NCBI RefSeq assembly: GCF_007896895.1
Contig: NZ_VOGW01000177.1
Location: 58,575-122,574, forward strand
DNA from: Streptomyces misionensis
GTDB taxonomy: Bacteria; Actinomycetota; Actinomycetes; Streptomycetales; Streptomycetaceae
Length of the DNA: 64,000 nucleotides
Direction of reading: 5' to 3'
Positions 53,918 through 62,814 of the stretch are shown here, one piece after another; the first letter of the stretch is position 1, and every line of letters begins with the position of its first letter. The notes under the pieces were generated by a model that saw only the letters and a program-made list of their open reading frames with translations, ran no database searches and was not told where the DNA came from. Both the position numbers and the translations under genes were made by a program.

Positions 53918-54856
53918 TCAGCCGCCGGCCGGCCGCCGGCGCGGGGTCACGCCCACCGGGTTGCCGGGCGGCAGCAGACCCGAGTCCTCGACCGCGTCGG
54001 CCAGCGGGTCCAGCAGGGCGGCCAGGCGCGCGGTGCGGTCCGGGCCGAGCGCGGCCCACGGGCCCTCGGCCGCCGCGTCGGTCAGTGCCTCGACCTCCGC
54101 GCGCGCCGCCGCCCCGGCCGCGGTGAGCGAGCCGTCCGCCGCGAGCAGCCCCCGGGCCCGCAGCCGGGCCCCGCCCGCCGCCCAGTCGGTCTGCTCCCAC
54201 CTGCGCGTCTCCCGCAGGAAGGCCCCGTCCGACTCGCCGGCGGCCGCCTTGAGCAGCATCGCCTCGACAGGCCCGAGCCCCTGGCTCACCAGCGCCGCGA
54301 TGTGCCCGTCGCCCCGGTGCTCGCGCAGGGTCGTCACCGCCTGCCACAGCCGGGCCGTGGGCCGCGCCGGGCGCTCCAGCGCCTGGTTGGCGGCGGCCAG
54401 CACCCGGCCCGAGGTGTCCGCGGCCGACGCGGCCCGCCAGGCGAGGTCGGCGGCCTCCGCGAAGCCGGCGGAACCGGTGACGTCCGGTCCGAACAGCTCG
54501 GTCATCGCCGCGTCCATGGCGTCCTCGCGGGCCGCCAGCACCTTGGCGGGCGCCGCGTACGCCCACGCGTCCGGCAGCGCCCGGGCCACCCGGGCGGGGT
54601 GGAAGACGTAGAAACCGCTGGTGACGACGGCGGGGGAGACCTCGCCGAGCGGGGCCGCGCGCAGCGCGAAGTAGCCCATCCAGAACCCGCGCAGCCCGAG
54701 CGCGTCCGCCGCGCGGCGGGCCTGCGGCGCGAAGTACACGAGATCGTGCACCGGTTCATAGCGCTGCCACAGGGCCCGCGCCGTCGCGTCCACCACTGCC
54801 GCCTCCCACCGCGTGTCGTGCCGTCCGGCACCAGAGTGCGCTATGACGGCTGTCAT
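53918..54856 (-). CDS. SCO6745-family protein
   Basis: A 312-residue protein of the actinobacterial SCO6745 family, whose function is unknown. The sequence is all-helical: VDATARALWQRYEPVHDLVY, LGLRGFWMGYFALRAAPLGE, VFHPARVARALPDAWAYAAP and LGPVEAMLLKAAAGESDGAF, ending in a Pro/Arg tail. A winged-helix-like C-terminal part has been noted in the family. The ATG overlaps the TetR stop (ATGA), so it is co-translated with that regulator. A 16-base palindrome spans the overlap. Confidence 0.8.
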   Translation of the reverse strand: MTAVIAHSGAGRHDTRWEAAVVDATARALWQRYEPVHDLVYFAPQARRAADALGLRGFWMGYFALRAAPLGEVSPAVVTSGFYVFHPARVARALPDAWAYAAPAKVLAAREDAMDAAMTELFGPDVTGSAGFAEAADLAWRAASAADTSGRVLAAANQALERPARPTARLWQAVTTLREHRGDGHIAALVSQGLGPVEAMLLKAAAGESDGAFLRETRRWEQTDWAAGGARLRARGLLAADGSLTAAGAAARAEVEALTDAAAEGPWAALGPDRTARLAALLDPLADAVEDSGLLPPGNPVGVTPRRRPAGG

Positions 54857-54857
54857 A
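54842..54857. repeat. 16-base palindrome over the TetR-SCO6745 junction
   Basis: TATGAC-N4-GTCATA covers the ATGA overlap and the start codon of the SCO6745-family gene. It is coding on both sides. It might be a chance effect of codons or an operator or translational site. Confidence 0.35.
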
Positions 54858-55362
54858 ACAAGGGGGGTGCGCTGTGGCTGAAGCCGCCGGCCGCCTCCAG
54901 GCTGACGTAGCCGTGGAACACGCTGCCCAGCAGCCGTACCGCGTGGGTCTGGTCGGGTTCGGCCAGGTCGTAGCCGCGCAGGATGGCCCGGGTCAGCTGG
55001 GCGTGCCGGACTCCCGCGCTCGCGGCGGCCGTCTCGGGGTCCAGCGGGTACCGGGCCGCCGTGTAGCGGCCGGGGTGGGCGAGGGCGTAGTCGCGGTAGA
55101 CGTCCGCGAAGGCGACGAGCGCGTCCTTGCCGGCCCGTCCGGCGAGCGCCTCGGCGGCGCGGTCGGCCAGCTCCGCCAGGGCGAGCAGCGCGATCCGGGT
55201 CTTCAGGTCCTGGGAGCTCTTCAGGTGCGAGTACAGGCTCGCGGTCTTGACGTCGAACCGGCGGGCCAGCGCTGACACCGTCACCTGGTCGAAGCCCACC
55301 TCGTCGGCCAGCTCCGCGCCCGCGCGGACCAGCCGCTCGGTGGTGAGTCCCGCACGCACCAT
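54853..55362 (-). CDS. TetR-family regulator with WHG-type C-domain
   Basis: A 169-residue TetR regulator. The HTH is TTERLVRAGAELADEVGFDQ, VSALARRFDVKTASLYSHLK. The ligand domain ends with LLGSVFHGYVSLEAAGGFSH, the pattern of the WHG subfamily. ATG 55362 has GGGAGGAA upstream. It is first in a two-gene operon with the SCO6745-family gene. Its promoter carries a symmetrical site in the spacer, so autoregulation is likely. Ligand unknown. Confidence 0.9.
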   Translation of the reverse strand: MVRAGLTTERLVRAGAELADEVGFDQVTVSALARRFDVKTASLYSHLKSSQDLKTRIALLALAELADRAAEALAGRAGKDALVAFADVYRDYALAHPGRYTAARYPLDPETAAASAGVRHAQLTRAILRGYDLAEPDQTHAVRLLGSVFHGYVSLEAAGGFSHSAPPLL

Positions 55363-55388
55363 CGGTTTCCTCCCTGCATCCGAAAGAG

Positions 55389-55418
55389 ATTATGGGGCTT
55401 CCTAAAGCCATTAGGCAA
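55389..55418 (-). promoter_or_regulatory. Promoter with embedded operator for the TetR operon
   Basis: On the minus strand, TTGCCT (55418-55413), an 18-base spacer, and CATAAT (55394-55389) form a good promoter. The inverted repeat CCTAA-N5-TTAGG (55401-55415) lies within the spacer and overlaps the -35, the classical position of a TetR operator. Confidence 0.7.
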
Positions 55419-55440
55419 ATTCCAAAGCAGTGCGGGAACG

Positions 55441-55480
55441 CGAACGGCCGCCGACCGGAGCTCCGGTCGGCGGCCGTTCG
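55441..55480. terminator. Perfect 40-base palindrome, GAPDH terminator
   Basis: The two 20-base halves are exact reverse complements, giving an 18-base stem with a tetraloop. It begins 18 bases past the GAPDH stop on the minus strand and so ends that transcript; being symmetrical it should work both ways. Confidence 0.9.
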
Positions 55481-55497
55481 GTGCCGGGGGCCAGGCG

Positions 55498-56943
55498 TCA
55501 GACCGCCGTGGCCGGGTACGTCGGGTACTCCACGCCCGAGACGTGCTGCACGACCCGGACCACCTGGCACGAGTAGCCGAACTCGTTGTCGTACCAGAGG
55601 TAGAGGATCGCGTTGTCGCCGTCGACCTTCAGCGCGCCGGCGTCCACGATCGAGGCGTGGCGCGAGCCGATGAAGTCGCTGGAGACCGCGTCCGGCGCCG
55701 TGGTGAAGTCGATCTGGCGCTTGAGCGGCGAGGTCAGCGAGACCTCGCGCAGGTAGTCGTGGACCTCCTCGCGGGTGGTCTCGCGGGCCAGCTGGAGGTT
55801 GAGGATCGCGATGGAGACGTCCGGCACCGGGACGCGGATGGAGCTGCCGGAGATCTTCGCCTTGAGGTCGGGCAGCGCCTTCGCCACGGCGGAGGCGGCA
55901 CCGGTCTCGGTGATCACCATGTTGAGCGGCGCGGAGCGGCCCCGGCGCTCGGCCTTGTGGTAATTGTCCAGCAGGTTCTGGTCGTTGGTGAACGAGTGGA
56001 CCGTCTCCACGTGCCCGCGCAGCACGCCGTACTCGTCGTCCATGGCCTTCAGTGGCGGGACGATGGCGTTGGTGGTGCACGAGGCGCAGGAAAGGATCTG
56101 CTCGTCCGGCTTGATCGTGTCGTGGTTGACGCCGTGCACGATGTTGGGGACGTCGCCCTTGCCGGGCGCGGTCAGCACGACCTTGTCGATGCCGGGGCGC
56201 AGGTGCTCGGACAGGCCCTCGCGGTCGCGCCACTTGCCCGTGTTGTCGATGAGGATGGCGTCGCGGATGCCGTACTGCGTGTAGTCCACGGACGACGGGT
56301 CGTCGGCGTAGATCACCTTGATGGCGTTGCCGTTGGCGACGATCGTGCTGCTGTCCTCGTCCACCGTGATGGTGCCCTGGAACTGGCCGTGGATGGAGTC
56401 GCGGCGCAGCAGCGAGGCGCGCTTGACGATGTCCTGGGCGCCGCCGCCGCGCACCACGATGGCCCGCAGGCGCAGCCCGTTGCCGGAGCCGGCCTTCTCG
56501 ATCAGCAGGCGGGCGACGAGCCGGCCGATGCGGCCGAAGCCGTAGAGCACGACATCGCGCGGCTCGCGCCGGTCGATCTTGTTGGCGCCGGTGGCCCCGG
56601 CGACCGCCTCGGCGGTGAACTCCTCGACGCTCAGGCCGCGTTCGTCGGCCTTGTACATCGTGGCGAGCATGCCGAGATCGATCTGGGAGGGCCCGAGATC
56701 CAGGGTGGTCAGGGCCTTGAGGAAGGGCATGGTCTCGGTGACGGACAGCTCCGCGCCGGCGATCTGCCGGGCGAAGCGGTGCGTCTTGAGGATGCTGACC
56801 ACCGACTTGTTCACCAGGGAGCGGCTGTGCAGCAGGACGGTCACGTCCCGCTCGCGGTGCAGCTTCCCGATGAGCGGGATCATCGACTCCGCGATCTCCT
56901 CGCGGTTCTTCCAGTTGGTGAACGAGTCGTCGTTGACAGTCAC
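55498..56943 (-). CDS. gap: Glyceraldehyde-3-phosphate dehydrogenase with N-terminal extension
   Basis: A 481-residue GAPDH, about 140 longer than the classical enzyme. The first ~125 residues (NDDSFTNWKNREEIAESMIP, VTVLLHSRSLVNKSVVSILK) are an extra helical domain found in Streptomyces GAPDH paralogues. The NAD domain follows with YGFGRIGRLVARLL, then the catalytic Cys in SCASCTTNAIVPP and the conserved WYDNEFGYSCQVV. GTG 56943 opens the family's VNDDSFT start; ribosome site weak (GAAAGA). It may serve gluconeogenesis or a moonlighting role. Monocistronic with a perfect terminator. Confidence 0.92.
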   Translation of the reverse strand: MTVNDDSFTNWKNREEIAESMIPLIGKLHRERDVTVLLHSRSLVNKSVVSILKTHRFARQIAGAELSVTETMPFLKALTTLDLGPSQIDLGMLATMYKADERGLSVEEFTAEAVAGATGANKIDRREPRDVVLYGFGRIGRLVARLLIEKAGSGNGLRLRAIVVRGGGAQDIVKRASLLRRDSIHGQFQGTITVDEDSSTIVANGNAIKVIYADDPSSVDYTQYGIRDAILIDNTGKWRDREGLSEHLRPGIDKVVLTAPGKGDVPNIVHGVNHDTIKPDEQILSCASCTTNAIVPPLKAMDDEYGVLRGHVETVHSFTNDQNLLDNYHKAERRGRSAPLNMVITETGAASAVAKALPDLKAKISGSSIRVPVPDVSIAILNLQLARETTREEVHDYLREVSLTSPLKRQIDFTTAPDAVSSDFIGSRHASIVDAGALKVDGDNAILYLWYDNEFGYSCQVVRVVQHVSGVEYPTYPATAV

Positions 56944-57159
56944 AACATCTATCTTTCGAGCTAGGCAGCGCTCATATGGTAACCACACCCTACTGGGAGC
57001 CCGGGGCGGATCCGCACGGGGGTGCCCGAAGCGGCGACGACCTGCGGAAGTAAGGGATTTACACCCATTGCTTGCCCAATTCCTGATTCAGGGTGGAAGT
57101 GCAGGAGAAACCCGAGTCGTGCATTGCACGTCTTACCCGGCGTGCCCAAGGTCAGCAGA

Positions 57160-58368
57160 GTGAGCACCTCCTCCGTTCCGCGGCCCGAGCCGGCCGCCCC
57201 GTCCCGCCCCAGCGGCCCCTTCGGCCTGCCCCGGTTCGCCCGGCGCGGGACCCCCGAGGGGGCGGTGCCGGCCCTCGCCCTGTTCGCGGCCGTCCGGCTC
57301 GCCGGGATCGTCGCGGTGATCCTGACCAACACCCTGCGCGGACGGCCGCCGCTCAGAACGCTCGCCCACTCCTGGGACTCGCGCTGGTACCTGCACATCG
57401 CGGCCGAGGGCTACGGCCACAAGATCTGGCTCACCCCGCACGGCGCCGTCCAGACCGACTGGGCGTTCTTCCCGCTCTATCCGGCGCTGATCCGGGCGCT
57501 CGACACCGTCCTGCCGCTCACCCCCGGCCAGGCCGCGCTGCTCGTCGCCTGGATCGCGGCCGCGGTGGCCGCGTACGGCGTCTACGTCATCGGCCACCTG
57601 CTCTACGGCCGGGGCGTCGCCACCGCGCTGGTCGGCCTGTGGGCCGTGATGCCGCACGCGGTCGAACTCACCATCGCCTACACCGAGTCGCTGTTCGCCG
57701 CGCTGGCCATCTGGTCGCTGTACTGCGTGCTCAAGGGCCGCTGGCTGTGGGCCGGGGCGCTGGCCGCGCTCGCCGGCCTGGCACGGCCCAGCGGGTTCGC
57801 GATGGCCGGCGCCGTGGTGCTCGCCGCCGGGTACGAGGCATGGCACCGGCGCGGCCGGGTCCCCTGGCGCCTGTGGGCCGGGGCCGTCCTCGCCCCGCTG
57901 GGCTTCCTCGGCTATGTGCTCTGGGTGGGCACCCGGGTCGGCGATCTGTTCGGCGGCTACTTCACGGTGCAGAGCGCCTGGGACTCCCGCTTCGACTTCG
58001 GCGCCGGCTCGGCCCGCTTCGTCAAGGCGCTGCTGCTGCACGGCGGCGGTGTCGTCTACACCGTCGCCCTGCTCGTCGTCGCGGCCGGCGTGCTGCTGTT
58101 CGCGCTGCTGTGCCTGGACGGCGCCCCCCTGGTCCTGGTGGCCTTCGCCGGCATCCTGGTCCTGCTGGTGGTGGCCGGCTCCGGCTCCTTCTCCTCCAAG
58201 CCGCGCTTCCTGCTGCCCGCCTTCCCCCTCCTCGTCCCCCTGGCCCGCGCCCTCGCCCGGACCTGGCGGGTGCGCCCCGGCCAGGCGGTGCTCGTCTACG
58301 GCGCCCTCACCCTGGTCTCCCTGATGTTCGGCGCCTACGTGACGGCGGTGGCCCGCTCCCCGCTGTGA
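57160..58368 (+). CDS. PIG-V-like mannosyltransferase, membrane
   Basis: A 402-residue integral membrane glycosyltransferase with about ten helices. The first outer loop has AHSWDSRWYLHIAAEGYG, with the catalytic-type Asp and the WYxxIA pattern of GPI mannosyltransferase-2-like (GT-C) enzymes; TDWAFFPLYPALIRALD and IAYTESLFAALAIWSLYCVL follow. In Actinobacteria such enzymes use polyprenyl-phosphate mannose to decorate lipoglycans or proteins. GTG 57160 has AAGG 8 bases upstream. It is divergent from gap. The acceptor is unknown. Confidence 0.85.
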   Translation: MSTSSVPRPEPAAPSRPSGPFGLPRFARRGTPEGAVPALALFAAVRLAGIVAVILTNTLRGRPPLRTLAHSWDSRWYLHIAAEGYGHKIWLTPHGAVQTDWAFFPLYPALIRALDTVLPLTPGQAALLVAWIAAAVAAYGVYVIGHLLYGRGVATALVGLWAVMPHAVELTIAYTESLFAALAIWSLYCVLKGRWLWAGALAALAGLARPSGFAMAGAVVLAAGYEAWHRRGRVPWRLWAGAVLAPLGFLGYVLWVGTRVGDLFGGYFTVQSAWDSRFDFGAGSARFVKALLLHGGGVVYTVALLVVAAGVLLFALLCLDGAPLVLVAFAGILVLLVVAGSGSFSSKPRFLLPAFPLLVPLARALARTWRVRPGQAVLVYGALTLVSLMFGAYVTAVARSPL

Positions 58369-58476
58369 AGCCGGCGGCGCCGGTGAGGAGTCCGGGAGAA
58401 ACCCCTCGCGGCCGGGACCGCCGTGCGAAGGACGGGAAACGGGGTAGTCGAGGGGACGCCCGAGGAAAGGACTGTC

Positions 58477-58797
58477 ATGACGACCTACCTGATCAGCGTC
58501 CCCGGCACGTTCACCACCGGGATCGGGGCGGACACCCGGACCCGTCTGACCAGGGCGCTGCGCCCCGCCGACCCGCACGGCACCCGGATGGGCAGCAGCG
58601 AGGACCTGGACGTGCTCAACGTCAACGAGGACAACACCTTCACCCTCCGGCTCTCCGTCGAGGCCGACACCGGCCCGCACGCCGAGGAAGAGGCCCGCCG
58701 GCTCGCGGACTCCGCGCTGCGCGGCGCCGGCCTGGACGAGCGCAGCGCACCGCTGGGCCCCGCGGTGATCACGGGCATCGACTCGGACGCGGGCTGA
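58477..58797 (+). CDS. Uncharacterised small protein
   Basis: A 106-residue soluble protein that I do not recognise. MTTYLISVPGTFTTGIGADT starts it; an acidic middle and DLDVLNVNEDNTFTLRLSVE follow, and there is no membrane helix or signal. ATG 58477 has GAGGAAAGGA upstream, so it is well translated. It lies between the mannosyltransferase and a phosphatase gene, 128 bases from the latter. Confidence 0.7.
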   Translation: MTTYLISVPGTFTTGIGADTRTRLTRALRPADPHGTRMGSSEDLDVLNVNEDNTFTLRLSVEADTGPHAEEEARRLADSALRGAGLDERSAPLGPAVITGIDSDAG

Positions 58798-58925
58798 CGG
58801 CGGTTAGGGTGACCTTCCGGCGCGTGCCTCGTTCGTGTGATTTGGGTAAAATCTAGGCGTTTGCCCGATATTCAAGAACGCAAGGAAGGTGTCCGCCGCG
58901 GGCGCCTTCCGCCGGAAGTGAGCCG

Positions 58926-59756
58926 ATGCCCCGCAAGCGCTCCACCGATGACGGCGACGAGCTGCTGGCCAGGCTCGGTTCGCTGACCGCCCAGGCGCGC
59001 GAGCGCGCGGAACTCCAGCGCACCCAGGTCGAACTCGCCATCGCCCTCCAGCGCGGGATGCTGCCCCGGGACCTGCCCAGCGCCCCCGGGCTGCACCTCG
59101 CGGTCCGCTACGCGCCCGCCTGCTACGGCCTCAACGTGGGCGGCGACTGGTACGACGCCTTCCCGCTGCCCGACGGCCGGGTCGGGCTGTCCATCGGGGA
59201 CGTCCAGGGGCACAACATCGAGGCCGCCGCCTTCATGGGCCAGGTCCGCGCCGGGCTGCGTGCCCTCGCGTTCGCCACCGGGGAGCCGGGCGAACTGCTC
59301 GCCCGCACCAACGACCTGCTCCTCTCCCTCGGCAGCGAGCTCTTCGCCACCTGCACCTTCGTGCGGGTCGATCCCGCCACGGGGGTGCTGGAGAGCGCCC
59401 GGGCCGGGCACATCCCCTTCGTGTGGGCCACGGCGGACGGCAAGTCCGGCGTCGTCGAGGACGAGGGCGGGCCCCCGCTCGGCATCCAGCGGGGCGTCCG
59501 GTACCCGGTGGTCCGGCACCGCCTGACCTCGGGCGGGCTGTGCGTGCTGCTCACCGACGGTGTGGTGGAGGGACCCTCGCTGTCCGTCGAGGACGGGCTC
59601 GAACAGGTGGTGCGCCTGGCCGGCATAGCCGCGGTCGCCGGCCTGGAGAGCCAGGCGCTGGCCGCCGCAGTGATCAAGGGCGCCGAGAGCGTCGGGCACG
59701 AGGACGACGCCGCCGTGCTCGTCGTGGGCCTCGACGGACCCGGACCGCGACGGTAG
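58926..59756 (+). CDS. SpoIIE-type PP2C phosphatase, soluble
   Basis: A 276-residue phosphatase without an N-terminal sensor: a short coiled helix (LLARLGSLTAQARERAELQR) then the catalytic domain VGGDWYDAFPLPDGRVGLSI, GDVQGHNIEAAAFMGQVRAG, LARTNDLLLSLG, and LLTDGVVEGPSLSVEDG. It should dephosphorylate an anti-sigma antagonist. ATG 58926 has GGAAGTGAG upstream; TAAAAT (58847-58852) is a good -10 candidate. A MASE1 membrane protein gene follows after 75 bases, perhaps its missing sensor. Confidence 0.88.
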   Translation: MPRKRSTDDGDELLARLGSLTAQARERAELQRTQVELAIALQRGMLPRDLPSAPGLHLAVRYAPACYGLNVGGDWYDAFPLPDGRVGLSIGDVQGHNIEAAAFMGQVRAGLRALAFATGEPGELLARTNDLLLSLGSELFATCTFVRVDPATGVLESARAGHIPFVWATADGKSGVVEDEGGPPLGIQRGVRYPVVRHRLTSGGLCVLLTDGVVEGPSLSVEDGLEQVVRLAGIAAVAGLESQALAAAVIKGAESVGHEDDAAVLVVGLDGPGPRR

Positions 59757-59831
59757 CGACGTCCCGGATTTCAGCCGGAGGGCCGGACGCGGCACGCTCT
59801 CGCCTCGCCGTCCCGCGCCGGGCGGTGTGAG

Positions 59832-60857
59832 ATGGCTGCTGTGGTGGGTATCGCGGAACTGCGCCGGCCGGGCGGCTATGTCGTCCAGGTGCTGGCCGTC
59901 GCGGCCTGCTACTACGGCGCCGGCCGGCTCGGGCTGCTGCGCGAGCTGTCCGTGGAGAGCGCCGTCGTCACCCCGATCTACCCGCCGACCGGCGTCGCCG
60001 TCGCCGCCCTGCTGATCCTCGGCATCGGCTGCTGGCCCGGCATCACGCTCGGCGCCCTCGGCATCATCCTGACCCTCGCGCCGCCCGGCCCCGATCTGGT
60101 CGGCATCCTGTTCGGCAACACCGCCGCCCCGGTGTGCGCGGCGATCCTGCTGCACCTGGCCCGCTTCCGCGTGGACCTCGGCCGCTTCCGGGACGGCCTC
60201 GCCCTGGTGTTCCTCGGCGCGCTGGGCGCGATGACGATCAGCGCGACGGTCGGCGTCGGCATGCTCGTCCTCACCGGCAAGCTGGCCGCGCACGCCTTCT
60301 GGCCCGTATGGCTCGCCTGGTGGGTGGGCGACGCGGTGGGGGTGCTGCTGGTCACCCCGCTGCTGCTGTTGTTGCGCGGGGCCCGCCGGCCCCCGTCCCT
60401 GCGCCGCTGGCGGGAGGCGACCGCGCTCGCCGTCATCGCCTGCGTGTTCGTCCCGGTGGCCACCTACAGCTCGCTCAGCCTGCTGTTCCTGGTGTATCCG
60501 CTGATCATCTGGGCGGCCCTGCGTTTCCAGCTCGCGGGCAGCGTACTGTGCGCACTCCTGACGTCCGTGCTCGCCAGCCTCGCGGCCACGGACGCCCGCG
60601 GGGCGTTCCACGGGCTGGGGCCGATCGAGGTCATGGTCAAGCTCCAGGCGTTCAACGGCGCGATGGCGCTCACCGCGCTGCTGATGTCCGCCCTGATCAC
60701 CGAGCAGCGCAACACCCGGCGTTCGGTGGAACTGGCCTGCCAGGAACTGGTGGAGGTGCTCGAACACCTGACGGCGGGCGACGTGCCCGTGCCCAGGCCG
60801 CAACCCGGCGCCGACGGGCCGGGCGGCGAGGAGAGCGGCGACCGGTCACGGCAGTGA
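59832..60857 (+). CDS. MASE1-domain membrane protein
   Basis: A 341-residue protein with about eight membrane helices matching MASE1, normally the N-terminal sensory domain of histidine kinases, cyclases and SpoIIE phosphatases: SAVVTPIYPPTGVAVAALLI, PVWLAWWVGDAVGVLLVTPL and LLFLVYPLIIWAALRFQLAG. No effector domain is attached; the tail is Pro/Gly-rich. Start ATG 59832 has a weak site; GTG 59826 is possible. It directly follows the soluble SpoIIE phosphatase, which suggests that the two form a split version of a fused sensor phosphatase. Confidence 0.85.
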   Translation: MAAVVGIAELRRPGGYVVQVLAVAACYYGAGRLGLLRELSVESAVVTPIYPPTGVAVAALLILGIGCWPGITLGALGIILTLAPPGPDLVGILFGNTAAPVCAAILLHLARFRVDLGRFRDGLALVFLGALGAMTISATVGVGMLVLTGKLAAHAFWPVWLAWWVGDAVGVLLVTPLLLLLRGARRPPSLRRWREATALAVIACVFVPVATYSSLSLLFLVYPLIIWAALRFQLAGSVLCALLTSVLASLAATDARGAFHGLGPIEVMVKLQAFNGAMALTALLMSALITEQRNTRRSVELACQELVEVLEHLTAGDVPVPRPQPGADGPGGEESGDRSRQ

Positions 60858-60871
60858 GGCGGCGGGGACGG

Positions 60872-61072
60872 TCACCGGGAGCCCTCGTCGTGGGTGTCGC
60901 GCCGGGGGGCGTTCCGGCCCCTGGCGCTGCGTTCCGCGACATCGCGCGGGGTGGGGGTCGGCGTCGGCGAGTTGCCGGACTCCTCGGCGGCGTGCCGGCG
61001 CTCGTCCTCGTGCCGGCGGTTCACGTCCCGCTGGTCCGGCCGGTCGTGGCGGTGGTCATTGCGTTCGCTCAT
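60872..61072 (-). CDS. Small charged protein
   Basis: A 66-residue hydrophilic protein rich in Arg, His and Asp (SERNDHRHDRPDQRDVNRRH, NSPTPTPTPRDVAERSARGR). The ribosome site is weak and it may be a chance frame, but codon use fits the genome. It lies opposite to selA between MASE1 and selA. Confidence 0.4.
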   Translation of the reverse strand: MSERNDHRHDRPDQRDVNRRHEDERRHAAEESGNSPTPTPTPRDVAERSARGRNAPRRDTHDEGSR

Positions 61073-61209
61073 GCGGCGTCGGGTACCCGCGCCCCCGGCC
61101 GCCGCAACGTCCGCCGCCCGGCGTGTCGAACGGCCCGCCGGGGGCACTGGGAGACGATGGCCGGAGCCCGTCGGCGAGGGCGAGGGCCGGACCGGAGGGA
61201 AAGGGCGGC

Positions 61210-62814
61210 ATGGAACAGCGGGTGACACCGCGTGCGGCGAACACGGGGTGCGCGAAGACAGGGGCGGCCGGCGCGACGGCGGCGGGGCGCGAGGCCGCGC
61301 CGGCCACGGCCGCGAACGAGGCGCCGGGAGGCCCGGCCGCCGCCGAGACGGGTGCGAAGGGCGAGGCGGCAGGGGGGACGGCTGCGAAGGCCGGGGCGGC
61401 TGCCGCAGCAGGGGGACCGGGGGGACGGGGCGCCGCCGTGACGGACGCGCAGGCCGAGGCCGCCCAAGGGGTGCCCGGACCGGGACGCTCCGGTGGGAGA
61501 GCGGACGCCGGAGACGTCCGCCGCCGGGTGCCCCGTACCGACGTCCTGCTGCGCGACCCCCGGCTGGCCGCCGCCGTGGAACGGCTCGGGCAGGCCGTGG
61601 TGAAGGAAGCCGTGCGCGAGGCGCAGCAGTGGGCCCGGGACGGGCGGGTGCCGCCGGACCGGGTGCCCGAGACCGCGCTCGACCTGCTGCCCGGCACCGC
61701 GAGCGGACTGCGCCCGGTGATCAACGCCACCGGAGTGCTGCTGCACACCAATCTCGGGCGGGCCCCGCTGTCGGACGCCGCCCGGCAGGCGGTGGCGGAG
61801 GCCGCCGGCCCCACCGACGTGGAACTCGACCTGACCACCGGCGTACGGGCCCGCCGGGGCCGCTCCGCCCTGGCCGCGCTGCGGGAGAGGGTGCCGGCCG
61901 CCGGGGACGCCCATGTCGTCAACAACGGCGCCGCCGCCCTCGTCCTGGCCGCCACCGCGCTCGCGGCCGGCAAGGAGATCGTCGTCAGCCGGGGCGAGAT
62001 GGTGGAGATCGGCGACGGCTTCCGCCTGCCCGACCTGCTCGTCTCCACCGGCGCCCGGCTCCGCGAGGTGGGGACCACCAACCGTACGACCGCCGCCGAC
62101 TACGCCGACGCCGTCGGCCCCGACACCGGGTTCGTGCTGAAGGTGCACCCCTCCAACTTCCGGATCACCGGCTTCACCCGCTCGGCCGAGGTCGGCGAAC
62201 TCGCCGGCCTCGGCGTCCCGGTGGTCGTGGACATCGGCTCCGGACTGCTCGCCCCGCACCCGGCGCTGCCCGAGGAACCCGACGCCGCCACCCAGCTGCG
62301 CGCCGGCGCCGCCCTCGTCACCGCGAGCGGCGACAAACTGCTCGGCGGCCCCCAGTGCGGACTGCTGCTCGGCGACCGGGACCTCGTGCGCGCCCTCGCC
62401 CGGCATCCGCTGGCCCGCGCCCTGCGCGTGGACAAGCTGACCCTGGCCGCGCTGGAGGCCACCCTGAGCGGGCCGCCCACCCCGACCGCCCGCGCGCTCG
62501 CCGCCGACCCCGCCGGGCTGCGGGCGCGTGCCGACCGGCTCGCCGCGGAACTCGCCGCCCACGGCATCGACGTACGGGCCGTGGACAGCACCGCCACCGT
62601 CGGCGGGGGAGGGGCGCCCGGTGTCGAGCTGCCCAGCGCGGCGCTCTCCCTGCCCGAGCCGTACGCCGCCGCGCTGCGCACCGGGCGCGTCCCGGTCGTC
62701 GGGCGCCTGGAGGCCGGCCGCTGTCTGCTGGACCTGCGGGCGGTGCCGCCCGCGGACGACGAGCGGCTCGCCCAGGCCGTGCGCCGGGCGCGGACCGAAG
62801 GGGGGCGGGCGTGA
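61210..62814 (+). CDS. selA: L-seryl-tRNA(Sec) selenium transferase
   Basis: PLP enzyme that turns seryl-tRNA(Sec) into selenocysteyl-tRNA. Family: RVPRTDVLLRDPRLAAAVER, VINATGVLLHTNLGRAPLSD, VVNNGAAALVLAATALAAGK, the PLP-lysine region TASGDKLLGGPQCGLLLG. The 534-residue form carries about 100 residues of Ala/Gly-rich sequence before the usual start. ATG 61210 has GGAGGG upstream; an alternative GTG at 61438 would give a more normal 458 residues. Its stop overlaps selB. With selB it marks a selenocysteine system; tRNA-Sec is not seen here. Confidence 0.92.
   Translation: MEQRVTPRAANTGCAKTGAAGATAAGREAAPATAANEAPGGPAAAETGAKGEAAGGTAAKAGAAAAAGGPGGRGAAVTDAQAEAAQGVPGPGRSGGRADAGDVRRRVPRTDVLLRDPRLAAAVERLGQAVVKEAVREAQQWARDGRVPPDRVPETALDLLPGTASGLRPVINATGVLLHTNLGRAPLSDAARQAVAEAAGPTDVELDLTTGVRARRGRSALAALRERVPAAGDAHVVNNGAAALVLAATALAAGKEIVVSRGEMVEIGDGFRLPDLLVSTGARLREVGTTNRTTAADYADAVGPDTGFVLKVHPSNFRITGFTRSAEVGELAGLGVPVVVDIGSGLLAPHPALPEEPDAATQLRAGAALVTASGDKLLGGPQCGLLLGDRDLVRALARHPLARALRVDKLTLAALEATLSGPPTPTARALAADPAGLRARADRLAAELAAHGIDVRAVDSTATVGGGGAPGVELPSAALSLPEPYAAALRTGRVPVVGRLEAGRCLLDLRAVPPADDERLAQAVRRARTEGGRA

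Noticed and set aside
60858..61209. tRNA-Sec gene next to selA
   Set aside because: I looked for a long-arm tRNA with a TCA anticodon upstream of selA and in the nearby gaps and saw none.
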